A DNA stretch of 64,000 nucleotides from Methyloceanibacter sp. wino2 (GCF_003071365.1 NZ_CP028960.1:2586501-2650500), one strand, 5' to 3'; positions 48,081-57,355 are shown, numbered from the stretch's first letter. Numbers and translations are program-made. Notes: generated from the letters alone by a model not told the origin.

Positions 48081-48206
48081 GATCCTTCAACAGCGAACTT
48101 TGGGGCTTTGGCACAAGGGAATCCGAACGGTCCGACCTGAGCGACACGATTCGCGATCAGGGAGCGCGGGTTCCAAGAAACGCCCTCAACCCGTCAGGAG
48201 ACGACG

Positions 48207-50381
48207 TTGATCGAAGCGGGACAGAACCCGGAGCAGGTCACCCGAATTCTGTTCCAAGATTTCCCGACGTGGATGCTGGTGTCATTCTACGTCGTCGCGA
48301 TCCTTGCGATCGCCGTCTTTGTCTACGGCTGCTACGCACAGGTCCGGAAATACGCCCGCGGCCGCGCGCAGACCGGAGAAGGCCTGTGGTCCGGCGTCAA
48401 AGGCATGATCGAGGCGATGCTGACGCATCGCACGATCCGCCGCCGCGATGCCGCTGCCGGCCGCAATCATGCGCTGATCTTCTTCGGCTTCGCCTTGCTC
48501 TTCATCGGCACGGCGACCATTACGCTCGAGTACGACATTCTCGAGCCGATCGCCGGCATCAAGTTCTGGTACGGCTCTTTCTATCTTTGGTTCTCGCTGG
48601 TACTCGACATTGCGGGCGCGGGCTTCGTCGTCGGCCTCCTGTACATGATGTACCGGCGGAAGTGGCTGGCGCTTCCGAAGCTGAATTACCGGCGTCCTGA
48701 TCGTGTTCCCTCCGATCCTGACTACGGCCGCGACTGGTACCGGATCGAGGACTGGCTGTTTCTGTGGGCCCTGGTGCTGCTCGGCATCACCGGCTTCATG
48801 CTCGAGGCCGCGCGCTTGGTTTGGCTACAGGCCGACCCCACCGTCTGGGACTACCGCTGGTGGTCGCCGGTAGGGGCGATTGTCGCTTACGGCTACAAGG
48901 CGCTCGGCCTGACGCCGGCCGGGGCAGGGGACCTGCGCATCGGGCTATGGTGGTTCCACGGCCTTCTGGCGCTCACCTTCATCGCGGCCATTCCTTACAC
49001 GAAGGCGAAGCACATCTTCACGGCGATGGCCTCGCTCGCGGTGCGCGATGCGAAGCCTGCCGCGCATCTTCCGGAAGCCGACCTCACCGCGAAGAAGGTC
49101 GGCGCGGATTCCATCACTGACTTCACATGGGAGCAGCTTCTCAATCTTGACGCCTGTACGAAATGTGGCCGTTGCCACGAGGCGTGTCCCGCCAACGCGA
49201 CGGGCTTTCCGCTGTCGCCGCGTGATCTTGTCCTGACACTGCGCGAATTGTCGAACGCGACCCTCGAAGGGTTCAGCCTTCCACCGCAGGATCGTCTGGC
49301 AGCGATCGGCGATGGCGTCAATCAGGTGCGGCCGGAGACGTTGTGGTCGTGCCGGACTTGCGCGGCCTGTGTCGAGATTTGCCCGGTGGGCGTCCAGCAT
49401 GTGCCGATCATCGTCGAGATGCGCCGTGCGCTGGTGGATGCCAGCGAGATGGAGCCCACGCTCCAGAAAGCGCTGCAGAACATCCACAACAAGGGCAACT
49501 CGCTTGGCGAGAACAAGCGCAAGCGGCCCGGCTGGACCAAGAAGCTCGACTTCGAGATCAAGGATGCGCGGAAGGAGCCGGTCGACGTTCTTTGGTTCGT
49601 CGGCGATTTCGCATCGTTCGATCCGCGCTATCAGCGGGTCTCGCAGGCCTTCGCGCGCCTGCTGCATCATGCGGGCGTCGATTTCGGCATTCTGTACGAA
49701 GCGGAGATGAACGCGGGCAACGACGTTCGCCGCGTCGGTGAGGAGGGACTCTTCCAGCATGTCGCGGAATCGAACATCGAGACGCTGGAGGGGTGCGACT
49801 TCAACCGCATCGTGACGACCGATCCGCATTCCTACAACACGATCCGCAACGAGTACCCGGACTTCGAAGGCGTGTACGAGATCGAGCATGCCAGCGCCAT
49901 GATTCAGCAGATGCTGGCATCGGGGCAGCTCAAGCCGTCGAAGACCTTCGATGCGCGCGTGACCTATCACGACCCCTGTCATCTCGGGCGTCTGAACAAG
50001 GGGTTCGAGCCGCCGCGGGAGTCCATCCGGATGCTCGGCGCGGAGCTGGTCGAGATGGAGCGGTCGCGGGACAACTCCTTCTGTTGCGGTGCTGGCGGGG
50101 GACGCATCTGGATTGCCGATCCAACCGACAAGGAGAAGCCGTCGGAGAATCGCGTCCGCGAAGCGGCCAAGATCGACGGTCTCGATGTGCTCGTCGTAAA
50201 CTGCCCCAAATGCATGAACATGTTCGAAGACGCGCGCAAATCTACCGGCAACGAAGATAATTTCCGTGTCATGGAGCTCATAGAGCTCGTCGAGGAATGC
50301 ATGGATTTCGGTGAGGACGCAGGCGTCGTTGCGGCTGAGGAACAGCGCGCGGCCGATGCAGCGGTCCAAGGTGTCCAGTAG
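48207..50381 (+). CDS. DgcB-like membrane Fe-S oxidoreductase (ETF-to-quinone candidate)
   Basis: 724 residues from a TTG with an AGGAG site. About five transmembrane helices in the first 270 residues form a NarI-like heme/quinone domain with conserved His residues. Two ferredoxin motifs follow (CTKCGRCHEACP and CRTCAACVEICP). The C-terminus has heterodisulfide-reductase CCG elements (FCCGAGGG, NCPKCMNMF). In Pseudomonas, DgcB-type proteins are encoded with dimethylglycine dehydrogenase and ETF. Here, between tmd and etfBA, it is the best candidate for passing ETF electrons to ubiquinone. No EtfQO gene is present in the window. Confidence 0.85.
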   Translation: MIEAGQNPEQVTRILFQDFPTWMLVSFYVVAILAIAVFVYGCYAQVRKYARGRAQTGEGLWSGVKGMIEAMLTHRTIRRRDAAAGRNHALIFFGFALLFIGTATITLEYDILEPIAGIKFWYGSFYLWFSLVLDIAGAGFVVGLLYMMYRRKWLALPKLNYRRPDRVPSDPDYGRDWYRIEDWLFLWALVLLGITGFMLEAARLVWLQADPTVWDYRWWSPVGAIVAYGYKALGLTPAGAGDLRIGLWWFHGLLALTFIAAIPYTKAKHIFTAMASLAVRDAKPAAHLPEADLTAKKVGADSITDFTWEQLLNLDACTKCGRCHEACPANATGFPLSPRDLVLTLRELSNATLEGFSLPPQDRLAAIGDGVNQVRPETLWSCRTCAACVEICPVGVQHVPIIVEMRRALVDASEMEPTLQKALQNIHNKGNSLGENKRKRPGWTKKLDFEIKDARKEPVDVLWFVGDFASFDPRYQRVSQAFARLLHHAGVDFGILYEAEMNAGNDVRRVGEEGLFQHVAESNIETLEGCDFNRIVTTDPHSYNTIRNEYPDFEGVYEIEHASAMIQQMLASGQLKPSKTFDARVTYHDPCHLGRLNKGFEPPRESIRMLGAELVEMERSRDNSFCCGAGGGRIWIADPTDKEKPSENRVREAAKIDGLDVLVVNCPKCMNMFEDARKSTGNEDNFRVMELIELVEECMDFGEDAGVVAAEEQRAADAAVQGVQ

Positions 50382-50388
50382 GACCATC

Positions 50389-51732
50389 ATGAGCCTCGTG
50401 GATCGCGCACTAGTCTCCGGAGACGTGTACCTGGCAGCTGCCGTCCACGGTGCCGCGCCGCGCCCGCAGCGGCAGAAGCTCGAAGCGCTGCTGTTCCGGA
50501 CGGCGAAGACAAGGCGTCAGTTCGGCGCTGCGCCATACGTTCCGCGTTCGCTGTTGGACAGTCTGGCAACAGACGATGACGGCAAGGTGCGCTTGCGGGT
50601 GGCGCGAAATCCCGCTGCTTCGCCACAAGCCTTGGCCAAACTTGTCGAGGGCAGCCCCGTCGAAGAGATGGCCGTCGCCGTCGCCGCGCACGCGAATGTG
50701 TCCCCTGACACGCTGGCAGGGCTTGTGCAGTCCGCATCGCCTGCGGTTCGTCATGCACTTTGCGGCAATCCGAACACGCCGGCGGCGACGCTGCGCGCGC
50801 TCTATCCTGTGGCAGGGCCCGCGGACAAGAAGGCTTTGGCCGGAAACCCGAACGCGCCGGCGGAGATTCTCGGCCTCCTGTGGAAAGGAGGCGATGCCTA
50901 CACGCGCGCCGAGGTCGCGGCGCATCCCTCTGCACCGCAGGACGTCGTGGATGCGGCCCTGACGGATTCAGAGGTTCTCGTCCGGCGCAAGCTTGCGTCC
51001 AATCCGTCGGCCGGAATCGCATCGCTCGAAAGATTGTTGGGAGACTCGGACGGAACGGTTCGCGCAGCGGCCATTCGTGGGTTCGCCCCGGACGAGGCGC
51101 TACCCGATGCCGTCGCCGGGGATCCGTGTCTACGGGTTCGGCGTGCGGAAGCCCGTCGAGACGGGCTGGCCGCAGATGTCGCGCGGCAGCTTGCAGACGA
51201 TCCCGACGCGTGGGTTCGGCGCTGGCTGGCGCGAAATCCGACGGTGCCCGAAGATGTCCTCGTTCGCCTTGCCGCCGATGAGGAGGCCGATGTACGGCGC
51301 AGCGTGAGCCGCAATCGGTCGACCCCACTCGGCCTGCTGCGACAGTTGTCGCGGGATAGCGTGGCTTGGGTGCGGGCAGGGGTCGCGCTTCGCGCCGATG
51401 TTCCGGACGACGTGATCGGCGTGCTCGGACTGGATGACGATGCCGATGTCCTGTCGGCCTTGGGGCGGAACCCGCGCGCGCAGCTCGATCTTCTCGTCCG
51501 TATCGTTGGGAGCGCCGACGCCGATGTCCGCCGGTCGGTCATCCTCAATTCAGGCGCGCCCCGCGAGGCTCTGGTGCTGCTGCTTGAAGATCCGTACCCG
51601 CTCAATCGCGCATTTCTGGCCCGGCATCGGAACCTGTCGGAGGCCGACCTCGTCGCGATGCTGAGCGATCCCGAACCACAAGTGCGCTTCTCGGCTGCAA
51701 GCGCGTTGATCAACAGAGCGAATTCGACCTGA
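50389..51732 (+). CDS. Leucine-rich-repeat-variant (LRV) protein
   Basis: 447 residues from the ATG at 50389, seven bases after the Fe-S gene. Nearly the whole protein consists of ~24-residue repeats of the form NPxxPxxxLxxLaxDxdxxVRxxvA. About fifteen copies are visible (for example ARNPTVPEDVLVRLAADEEADVRR). This is the LRV solenoid first seen in an Azotobacter protein that carries an extra N-terminal [4Fe-4S] cluster; here the N-terminal part has no cysteines. It may scaffold or assemble the tmd-ETF electron chain. A close fit within the operon suggests a dedicated role. Confidence 0.82.
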   Translation: MSLVDRALVSGDVYLAAAVHGAAPRPQRQKLEALLFRTAKTRRQFGAAPYVPRSLLDSLATDDDGKVRLRVARNPAASPQALAKLVEGSPVEEMAVAVAAHANVSPDTLAGLVQSASPAVRHALCGNPNTPAATLRALYPVAGPADKKALAGNPNAPAEILGLLWKGGDAYTRAEVAAHPSAPQDVVDAALTDSEVLVRRKLASNPSAGIASLERLLGDSDGTVRAAAIRGFAPDEALPDAVAGDPCLRVRRAEARRDGLAADVARQLADDPDAWVRRWLARNPTVPEDVLVRLAADEEADVRRSVSRNRSTPLGLLRQLSRDSVAWVRAGVALRADVPDDVIGVLGLDDDADVLSALGRNPRAQLDLLVRIVGSADADVRRSVILNSGAPREALVLLLEDPYPLNRAFLARHRNLSEADLVAMLSDPEPQVRFSAASALINRANST

Positions 51733-51772
51733 GGACAACATCGGAAAGGAATATTGGTGTGAGGGTAAGACC

Positions 51773-52564
51773 ATGAAAATCCTAGTTCCCGTCAAGCAGA
51801 TCGCCGTCGTGGACGAGGACTTCGAGCTTCGTGATGACGGCAAGGACGTCGATCCCGACTATCTGAACTTCGAAGCGAATGAGTGGGACGACTATTCCTA
51901 CGAAGCCGCGCTGAACATTATGGAAGCGTCGGACGGTGTCGAAGTCGTTCCTGTGACCGTCGGTCCGGACGATGCCGAGGATGTTCTGCGCCGTTGCCTC
52001 GCCAAGGGGGGCGATAGAGGCATTCGGGTGTGGGACGACGCGCTGGAAGACGCAAACCCCGCGGTCGTTGCGCAAGTCCTCGCCGGAGTCGCAGCGCGCG
52101 AAAAGCCGGACATGATCCTGACCGGGACACTGTCTTCCGACCGGTCTTATGCCCAAACCGGCGTCGCCCTTGCGGCCGCTCTCGGCTGGCCGCATGTGGC
52201 GGTCGTCACAGGGATTGAGTGGACGCCGGGCGACCCGAAGGCCACGCTCCTTCGCGAGCTCGAGGGCGGACTTGTGGAGAAGCTCTCGGTGGAGTGTCCC
52301 GCTGTCCTGACGATCCAGCTTGGCATCAACACGCCGCGCTACGCATCGCTGCGCGGCCTGAAACAGGCGAAAGAGAAGCCCGTCGAGGAACTGTCTCTGG
52401 ACCATCTCGGTCTATCCGGCGACAGCCTCGCCGAACTAGCTTCGTTTCGCGTTCGGCGTATGTACAAGCCGGAGACGGGTCAGGCCGAACTCATTGAAGG
52501 TACGCCGGCCGAGCAGGCCGCGCGCCTTGCGGAAATCATTAAAGAACTCAAGGGAGCGGCATAA
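51773..52564 (+). CDS. etfB: Electron transfer flavoprotein, beta subunit
   Basis: 263 residues. It starts MKILVPVKQIAVVDEDF, and has the AMP-binding region LTGTLSSDRSYAQTGVALAAALGWPHV and the family signature around INTPRYASLRGLKQAKEKP. It forms the ETF heterodimer with the next gene, overlapping it by one base (TAATG). Its place in the tmd cluster marks it as the dedicated acceptor of trimethylamine dehydrogenase and not the fatty-acid ETF. Confidence 0.93.
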   Translation: MKILVPVKQIAVVDEDFELRDDGKDVDPDYLNFEANEWDDYSYEAALNIMEASDGVEVVPVTVGPDDAEDVLRRCLAKGGDRGIRVWDDALEDANPAVVAQVLAGVAAREKPDMILTGTLSSDRSYAQTGVALAAALGWPHVAVVTGIEWTPGDPKATLLRELEGGLVEKLSVECPAVLTIQLGINTPRYASLRGLKQAKEKPVEELSLDHLGLSGDSLAELASFRVRRMYKPETGQAELIEGTPAEQAARLAEIIKELKGAA

Positions 52565-53526
52565 TGGGAGAGATCCTTGTGATCGCGGAGCATCGCCAGG
52601 GGCAACTCAACCCGGCCTCGCTGGAAGTCATCGCCGCGGCTGTCGCGTTGAAGGAAGAGTCCGGCCACAAGGTGACCGTCGCGGTCATCGCGGAATCGCC
52701 GGATGACTTCGCGGGCCTCGTAGCGAAGGCCGGTGTCGACGAAGTCGTGAAGGTGCCCGTCCCGGTGGCCTCGTTTCAGAGCGATACCTATGAGGCTGCT
52801 GTCTTGGCGCTCGCCGAGGCGCGGAAACCGGCCGTCATCATGTGCGCGCACACCGTGGATGCCTGGGGCTATGCACCGGCAGTCGCGGCACGCGGTCAGT
52901 TCGGCTGTGCGACGGATGTCTTCGAGATGCGCTTCGAGGCCGAAGGCCTTGTTGCCGTCCGTGCCGCCTACGCGGAAAAACTGCATATGGAAGTCGACTT
53001 CCCGGGCAAGGAAACCGTACTGCTGACTGTCCGGACGAATGTCTTCAAACCCTTGGAAGACGACGGAAGCCCAGCCGTGACCTCGTTCGAGGCGCCCTCG
53101 GCGGAAGCACACACGGAACACCTGACCTTTGTCGAACCGGAGCAAACCGGCGACGTCGATATCACGCAAGCAGAGTACATGCTGTCGATCGGGCGTGGTG
53201 TCGGCGAGGAAGACAATGTCGAGGAGTTCAAGGAACTCGCCGATGCGTTCGGGTTCACCTTGGGCTGTTCCCGACCGATCGCCGACAATGGCTGGCTGCC
53301 GAAGTCGCGCCAAGTCGGTCAGTCGGGGAAGACCGTCGCCAAGTGCAAGATCTATCTGGCGCTGGGTATCTCCGGTTCCGTCCAGCACATGGCCGGCATG
53401 AAACACGTGCCGAACATCATCGCGGTCAACAAGGACGCTGAAGCATCCATCTTCACGATCGCGAAGTACGGCATCGTTGGAGACATGTTCGAAATCGCCG
53501 AGGAATTGCGCGACCAGGACTCCTAA
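52564..53526 (+). CDS. etfA: Electron transfer flavoprotein, alpha subunit
   Basis: 320 residues. The C-terminal FAD domain is well conserved: LSIGRGVGEEDNVEEFKELAD, GCSRPIADNGWLPKSRQVGQSGKTV, LALGISGSVQHMAGM and IAVNKDAEASIFTIAKYGIVGD. The His of the SVQHMAGM motif contacts flavin in homologues. It ends the tmd to etfA run. Confidence 0.94.
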   Translation: MGEILVIAEHRQGQLNPASLEVIAAAVALKEESGHKVTVAVIAESPDDFAGLVAKAGVDEVVKVPVPVASFQSDTYEAAVLALAEARKPAVIMCAHTVDAWGYAPAVAARGQFGCATDVFEMRFEAEGLVAVRAAYAEKLHMEVDFPGKETVLLTVRTNVFKPLEDDGSPAVTSFEAPSAEAHTEHLTFVEPEQTGDVDITQAEYMLSIGRGVGEEDNVEEFKELADAFGFTLGCSRPIADNGWLPKSRQVGQSGKTVAKCKIYLALGISGSVQHMAGMKHVPNIIAVNKDAEASIFTIAKYGIVGDMFEIAEELRDQDS

Positions 53527-53565
53527 CGAACTGGGGCGACGCGTCTGTCTCGCTATGAATGTGCG

Positions 53566-54948
53566 CTAGGCCGCAGGCGCATCGTCCAGATTTGCAATCT
53601 CGATACGGCCAAGTCCGAGATTGCTCGCACGTGCCGCTGCGCCGGAGGCGATCCCAAGGACGTCTTCGGCGCTGTCCGTCGTGGCGGCCTCGAAGCCGGT
53701 TGCAAGGCCGATGCTCGTCGTGAGGAAGAAGGCATCATCGCCGTCGCCGATAGGCGCGCGCAGAGCCTTTTGGACCTTTTCGGCGAGCTTGATGGCGTCG
53801 TCGACCGACTGCGTCCTCGTGCGCAGGATGGCAAATTCATTGCGCGTCCAGCGGCACAACGAGTCCGACCGGTCCAGGGCACCTTCGATGCGGCGCCCGA
53901 TGTTGAGCAGGGCCCGCTCTCTGTCTTCGGGTGCGAGCGACTCATGCCAGTTCTGTAGCTGGTTCAAATGGACGACCAGAATGGCTGGGTGCTCGCCGGG
54001 CGTGGCGTTCAGCAATGCCATTTTGATGCGATCGAGGAAGAGTGCCGGCGTCGGAAGTTCGCTGGCAGAATCGTAGAGGCTGTCGCCCCTCAGTCTCAGC
54101 TGTTCGTGCCGCTCCCGCGTGATGTCGGTGATGAAGCCCTCGACGCCGAGAAGTTCGCCGCTGGTATAGAAGTTGCCGTGTCCCCGCTCGAGGACCCACT
54201 TCACATCGCCGCTCGCGGTCTGAATACGATACATCAGCTCGAACGGACGGTTCTCGCGTACGGCGGCCTGAACGTGTTCCCAGACTTGTTCGCGGTCTTG
54301 AGGCAGGATGAGGTCGGCATAAGTAAGTTGCTTGTTGTTGACCAGGGCCTCCGCCGGGTAGCCGGTCAACGCCTCACAGCCCTTACTCATATATTCCATC
54401 GTCCACTGACGATTGTTGCGGCAACGGTAGACGAGGCCGGGCAGGTTGTTGATCAGGATATCGAGGGTCCGGTGGGTGGCTTCCCTGATATTCTCCTGCT
54501 GCACGCGGTTGCCGACTTCCGACAGCGTGCCCACGAAGCCGCGGCAGACATTGTCTTTGGAAATCAACCCTTGCGCACTGGCTTCCAGGTAAACGGTTTC
54601 GCCCGAACGCGTCAGGAAGCGAAGAACGAGAACAGGATGTCCTTCAGGGTCGCGCTTGGATGCATCCAAGAAGCGCACCCAGCGGTCCTGATCCCGCGGG
54701 TGGAGGTAGTAGGCGTTCGGAAGCCCGCGCGTGTCTGCCGGGCTAAATCCTGTGAGGCGCTCCCAAGCTGCATTCGCATAGCGGAGCCGACCGTCCGTGT
54801 CGGCCACGAACACGATCGTCTCAACGGCATCCAGAAGCAGTTCGAAGAGGTGCGGTTGGGTCGGCACGAGCCCGGAGGGCCCGGTCTCAAACAAGGAGCC
54901 TGCGCGCGCAAGGATCTCCGACAGTTGTTTGATTGTGGTATTTCCCAT
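53566..54948 (-). CDS. Double-PAS protein with degenerate GGDEF domain
   Basis: 460 residues, soluble. PAS-1 occupies about 35-150 (ETIVFVADTDGRLRYANAAWERLTGF) and PAS-2 about 165-290 (NLPGLVYRCRNNRQWTMEYMSKGCEALTGY). A GGDEF fold of ~160 residues follows, but the active-site motif reads RWTRNEF in place of GGDEF, so it should not make cyclic di-GMP. It may bind GTP or cyclic di-GMP or act through protein contacts. It is convergent with etfA, next to the NarL/NarX-type genes. Confidence 0.82.
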   Translation of the reverse strand: MGNTTIKQLSEILARAGSLFETGPSGLVPTQPHLFELLLDAVETIVFVADTDGRLRYANAAWERLTGFSPADTRGLPNAYYLHPRDQDRWVRFLDASKRDPEGHPVLVLRFLTRSGETVYLEASAQGLISKDNVCRGFVGTLSEVGNRVQQENIREATHRTLDILINNLPGLVYRCRNNRQWTMEYMSKGCEALTGYPAEALVNNKQLTYADLILPQDREQVWEHVQAAVRENRPFELMYRIQTASGDVKWVLERGHGNFYTSGELLGVEGFITDITRERHEQLRLRGDSLYDSASELPTPALFLDRIKMALLNATPGEHPAILVVHLNQLQNWHESLAPEDRERALLNIGRRIEGALDRSDSLCRWTRNEFAILRTRTQSVDDAIKLAEKVQKALRAPIGDGDDAFFLTTSIGLATGFEAATTDSAEDVLGIASGAAARASNLGLGRIEIANLDDAPAA

Positions 54949-55354
54949 TTCGCGAAAGCTCTTCTGGACTGTGCGGCGCGTCCGATCCTCAGGTCTTCGC
55001 CCTTGGCGTACTGAAGATAGTCTCGCTCGGCAGATCGGTTAGTCAACAAGCAAAAGTGTTGATGATCTTAATGGGTACTACATTGGTGGTATCGAACAGA
55101 GCGTGGATCAACTCGCCAAGTGTCTATGTGTAGCGCGAGGTGTAGCGCGAGAGTTTCTGATGGGACAAACGCAACTGTCTCGTTGGAGGAATAGGCGGAC
55201 CATTCAGCGCGGGGATGCTTTGTGGTGTCTAAGTCCAAAGGTACGGTCGGGTCGGGTCGGGTTGATACTCGGACATCTGCCTATGGAAGGCTGCCGGACC
55301 AACAAGAGTAGCCTCTGCGTGGTGCGGATCGGCGCCAGGGGGCACGACGTTGTA
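54949..55354. other. 406-bp region with tandem repeats
   Basis: No convincing gene was seen. It contains a perfect tandem repeat of GTGTAGCGCGAG (55128-55151), a run of GGGTC pentamers (55245-55263) and a half-site ATGGGTA (55071-55077). The half-site is the complement of TACCCAT and lies 123 bp upstream of the PAS/GGDEF gene. Confidence 0.4.
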
Positions 55355-55990
55355 TCAGGGCGTTAATGCCCAGACAGCCGCCTCAAGCCGCGACTGCAGA
55401 TTCAGCTTTCGCAGAAGGTTCTTCACGTGAACCTTGACGGTTCCGTCGCTGATGTTGAGGTCCCGCGCGATGTGCTTGTTGCTCTTGCCGGCAGCGATCA
55501 GTTGCAGGATCTGCTTCTCTCGGGTTGTGAGGCATTCGGCGTCGGGCGCGGGCTTCGGTGCTCCATCGCGCATGGCGCCCAGCAGAAGATTCATCAGTGG
55601 CTCGGTAAAGACCGACTCGCCGCGCGCGGCAAGCCGCAGCTTGTTCAGGATCTCTTCCGGCTCGGATCCCTTCAGCAGATAGCCCTTGGCCCCGGCCCGT
55701 ACGGCGCGAAGAAAATCCGTCTCGGCGTCCGACACCGTCAGCATGATGACTTCGGTGCTGAGTTCGGCCTCCTTGATGCGCCGGAGCGCTTCGAGTCCGC
55801 TCCCTTCGCCCATGTGCATATCCATGATGACGAGATCTGGACCGAGCGATTCAGCAAGGGCCACGCCGTCGTCGCAGGTGGCGGCTTCGCCGACGACCTC
55901 GAAGTCCGGTTGAGACGAGATCAACTGTGCGACGCCCGAGCGGAATAGGGGATGATCATCTACCAACAAGACTTTGCAGCACTCAGCCAT
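55355..55990 (-). CDS. NarL/FixJ-type response regulator
   Basis: 211 residues. Receiver domain: acidic pair Asp11-Asp12, phospho-acceptor Asp57 (VIMDMHMGEG), and Lys in AKGYLLKGSEPEEI. The C-terminal LuxR-type helix-turn-helix is LTTREKQILQLIAAGKSNKHIARDLNISDGTVKVHVKNLLRKL. The kinase gene lies 12 bp upstream on the same strand. Proteins of this class bind paired heptamers in 7-2-7 order, which is the form of the repeats found before the amine genes. Confidence 0.9.
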   Translation of the reverse strand: MAECCKVLLVDDHPLFRSGVAQLISSQPDFEVVGEAATCDDGVALAESLGPDLVIMDMHMGEGSGLEALRRIKEAELSTEVIMLTVSDAETDFLRAVRAGAKGYLLKGSEPEEILNKLRLAARGESVFTEPLMNLLLGAMRDGAPKPAPDAECLTTREKQILQLIAAGKSNKHIARDLNISDGTVKVHVKNLLRKLNLQSRLEAAVWALTP

Positions 55991-56002
55991 ACCAACACCT
56001 TC

Positions 56003-57196
56003 TCAGTCGACAATCGCATTGACGCCCAGATCGTCCGTGCCGGGGCAATACACGTTGAGACGCGTGCCACCACCCGTACGGTCCTCGATGCGGAACGTTC
56101 CGCCGAGCGCGCGGGCGCGCTCCTGCATGATGATGAGGCCGTGATGGTGCTCGCCGTCTTGCAGGGCGAGTTGCATGCCGACCCCGTTGTCCTCGACCCG
56201 CATTAGAATGGCGCCATCGTCGCGGACGCGGACGCTGACCCAGCAAAGACTCGCGTGCGAGTGGCGTACGACGTTGCAAAGCGCTTCGCGAAGAATAAGC
56301 AGTAGCTGCATCTCGTCGGAGACCGTCAGCCGTCCCGCCTTCAAGCGGTTGTCCAAGTCGAAGGCGATGGAGCTACGGCGCTCGAACTCTTCGATCGAAT
56401 CTTCCAGTGCTTGCGAAAACGTCCTGCCGCGCATCGTCAAACGGAAGGTCGTGATCAACTCGCGCAGTTGCAGGTCCGCGGTGCTGAGCGTGCTTCGCAC
56501 TTCCTGAAGCGTCTTTTCGATATCGGGAACACTGTCGGTACGCTTGCGCAGCGTGTCCTGCAGCAGGCTTACCTTCACTTTCAGATACGATATGGACTGC
56601 GCGAGCGAGTCGTGCAGTTCGCGCGCAATCGCGGCACGTTCCTCGCTCTGCGCGCTGCGCAGCTTCATGCGAGCGCATCGTGCACTCTCGATGACGCCTG
56701 AGAGATACTCGGTGAACGATTCCAGCGTTGTCCTGGACACAGGGATTTCGCTGCTCTCGACGCGTAAGAGGAGAAGGCCGATGCCCGAAATGCCTTGGGA
56801 GAAACTCTGCACGACGACGGAGGAATGCGGGTCTGTCACATCGCCGACGATCTTGGGGCCCTCGGGCGTGTCCAAGGAGGAAAACAGACGGCTCTGCCGG
56901 ATAATGTGGAGCCAGCGGGACCGATCGTCATCTCCGACAACCGCGAGCTGAACCAACTGCCGGCCGCTTTCGGTGCTGACGAAGATCGCACCGGACCGGG
57001 CATCGGTCATATCCATGATGTGAGAAAGAACGAGCTCGAAGGGCTCTACGGAGTCCGGGTCGGAGAGGAGGCGCGTCAGAATCTTGTTGAGCAGGTTTAT
57101 TGTCGTGCTCGGGCTTTGCTCTCGCTCGCTGCCGACCAGGCAGGGGGCGAACCATGCGGAACGCGGGGCCAGCTTTGTCCCTCGCGCTTCCGTCAT
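56003..57196 (-). CDS. Soluble NarX-type sensor histidine kinase with GAF domain
   Basis: 397 residues with no transmembrane helix. A GAF-like sensor domain spans about 35-170, followed by HisKA_3 with phospho-acceptor His195 (IARELHDSLAQSISYLK) and an HATPase domain (LREALCNVVRHSHA; VEDNGVGM; GLIIMQERARALGG). It should phosphorylate the adjacent NarL-type regulator. The sensor lies in the cytosol, so it may read redox, oxygen or a metabolite. A FixK/FNR-type box is located 117 bp upstream of its start. Confidence 0.88.
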   Translation of the reverse strand: MTEARGTKLAPRSAWFAPCLVGSEREQSPSTTINLLNKILTRLLSDPDSVEPFELVLSHIMDMTDARSGAIFVSTESGRQLVQLAVVGDDDRSRWLHIIRQSRLFSSLDTPEGPKIVGDVTDPHSSVVVQSFSQGISGIGLLLLRVESSEIPVSRTTLESFTEYLSGVIESARCARMKLRSAQSEERAAIARELHDSLAQSISYLKVKVSLLQDTLRKRTDSVPDIEKTLQEVRSTLSTADLQLRELITTFRLTMRGRTFSQALEDSIEEFERRSSIAFDLDNRLKAGRLTVSDEMQLLLILREALCNVVRHSHASLCWVSVRVRDDGAILMRVEDNGVGMQLALQDGEHHHGLIIMQERARALGGTFRIEDRTGGGTRLNVYCPGTDDLGVNAIVD

Positions 57197-57312
57197 GCCG
57201 CATTCCTCTCGGCATTTTTCGTGTCTGGTGTCACCTTGCCCATCGCGACATCTCAGCGCGGAGATCCCTAGGAAAAAAGCCGCCCTCTCTTCGGTGCGGC
57301 GGACCTCCTCAT

Positions 57313-57326
57313 TTGACCTTGATCAA
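57313..57326. promoter_or_regulatory. FNR/FixK-type box
   Basis: TTGACCTTGATCAA matches the FNR/FixK consensus TTGAY-N4-RTCAA exactly. It lies in the divergent region between the kinase gene (start 57196) and the XRE-cupin gene (start 57451), so it may tie either gene to oxygen supply. Confidence 0.55.
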
Positions 57327-57340
57327 GCACAGCAGCATTG

Positions 57341-57355
57341 TTCAATATCATTGAA
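57341..57355. promoter_or_regulatory. Palindrome upstream of the XRE-cupin gene
   Basis: TTCAATATCATTGAA is a perfect 6-3-6 inverted repeat 96 bp before the XRE-cupin start. It may be its operator. An AGGGGTA half-site follows at 57370-57376. Confidence 0.4.

Noticed and set aside
55103-55366. An 87-codon frame in the repeat-rich gap
   Set aside because: There is no ribosome site and no domain, and it overlaps the response-regulator stop and the tandem repeats.
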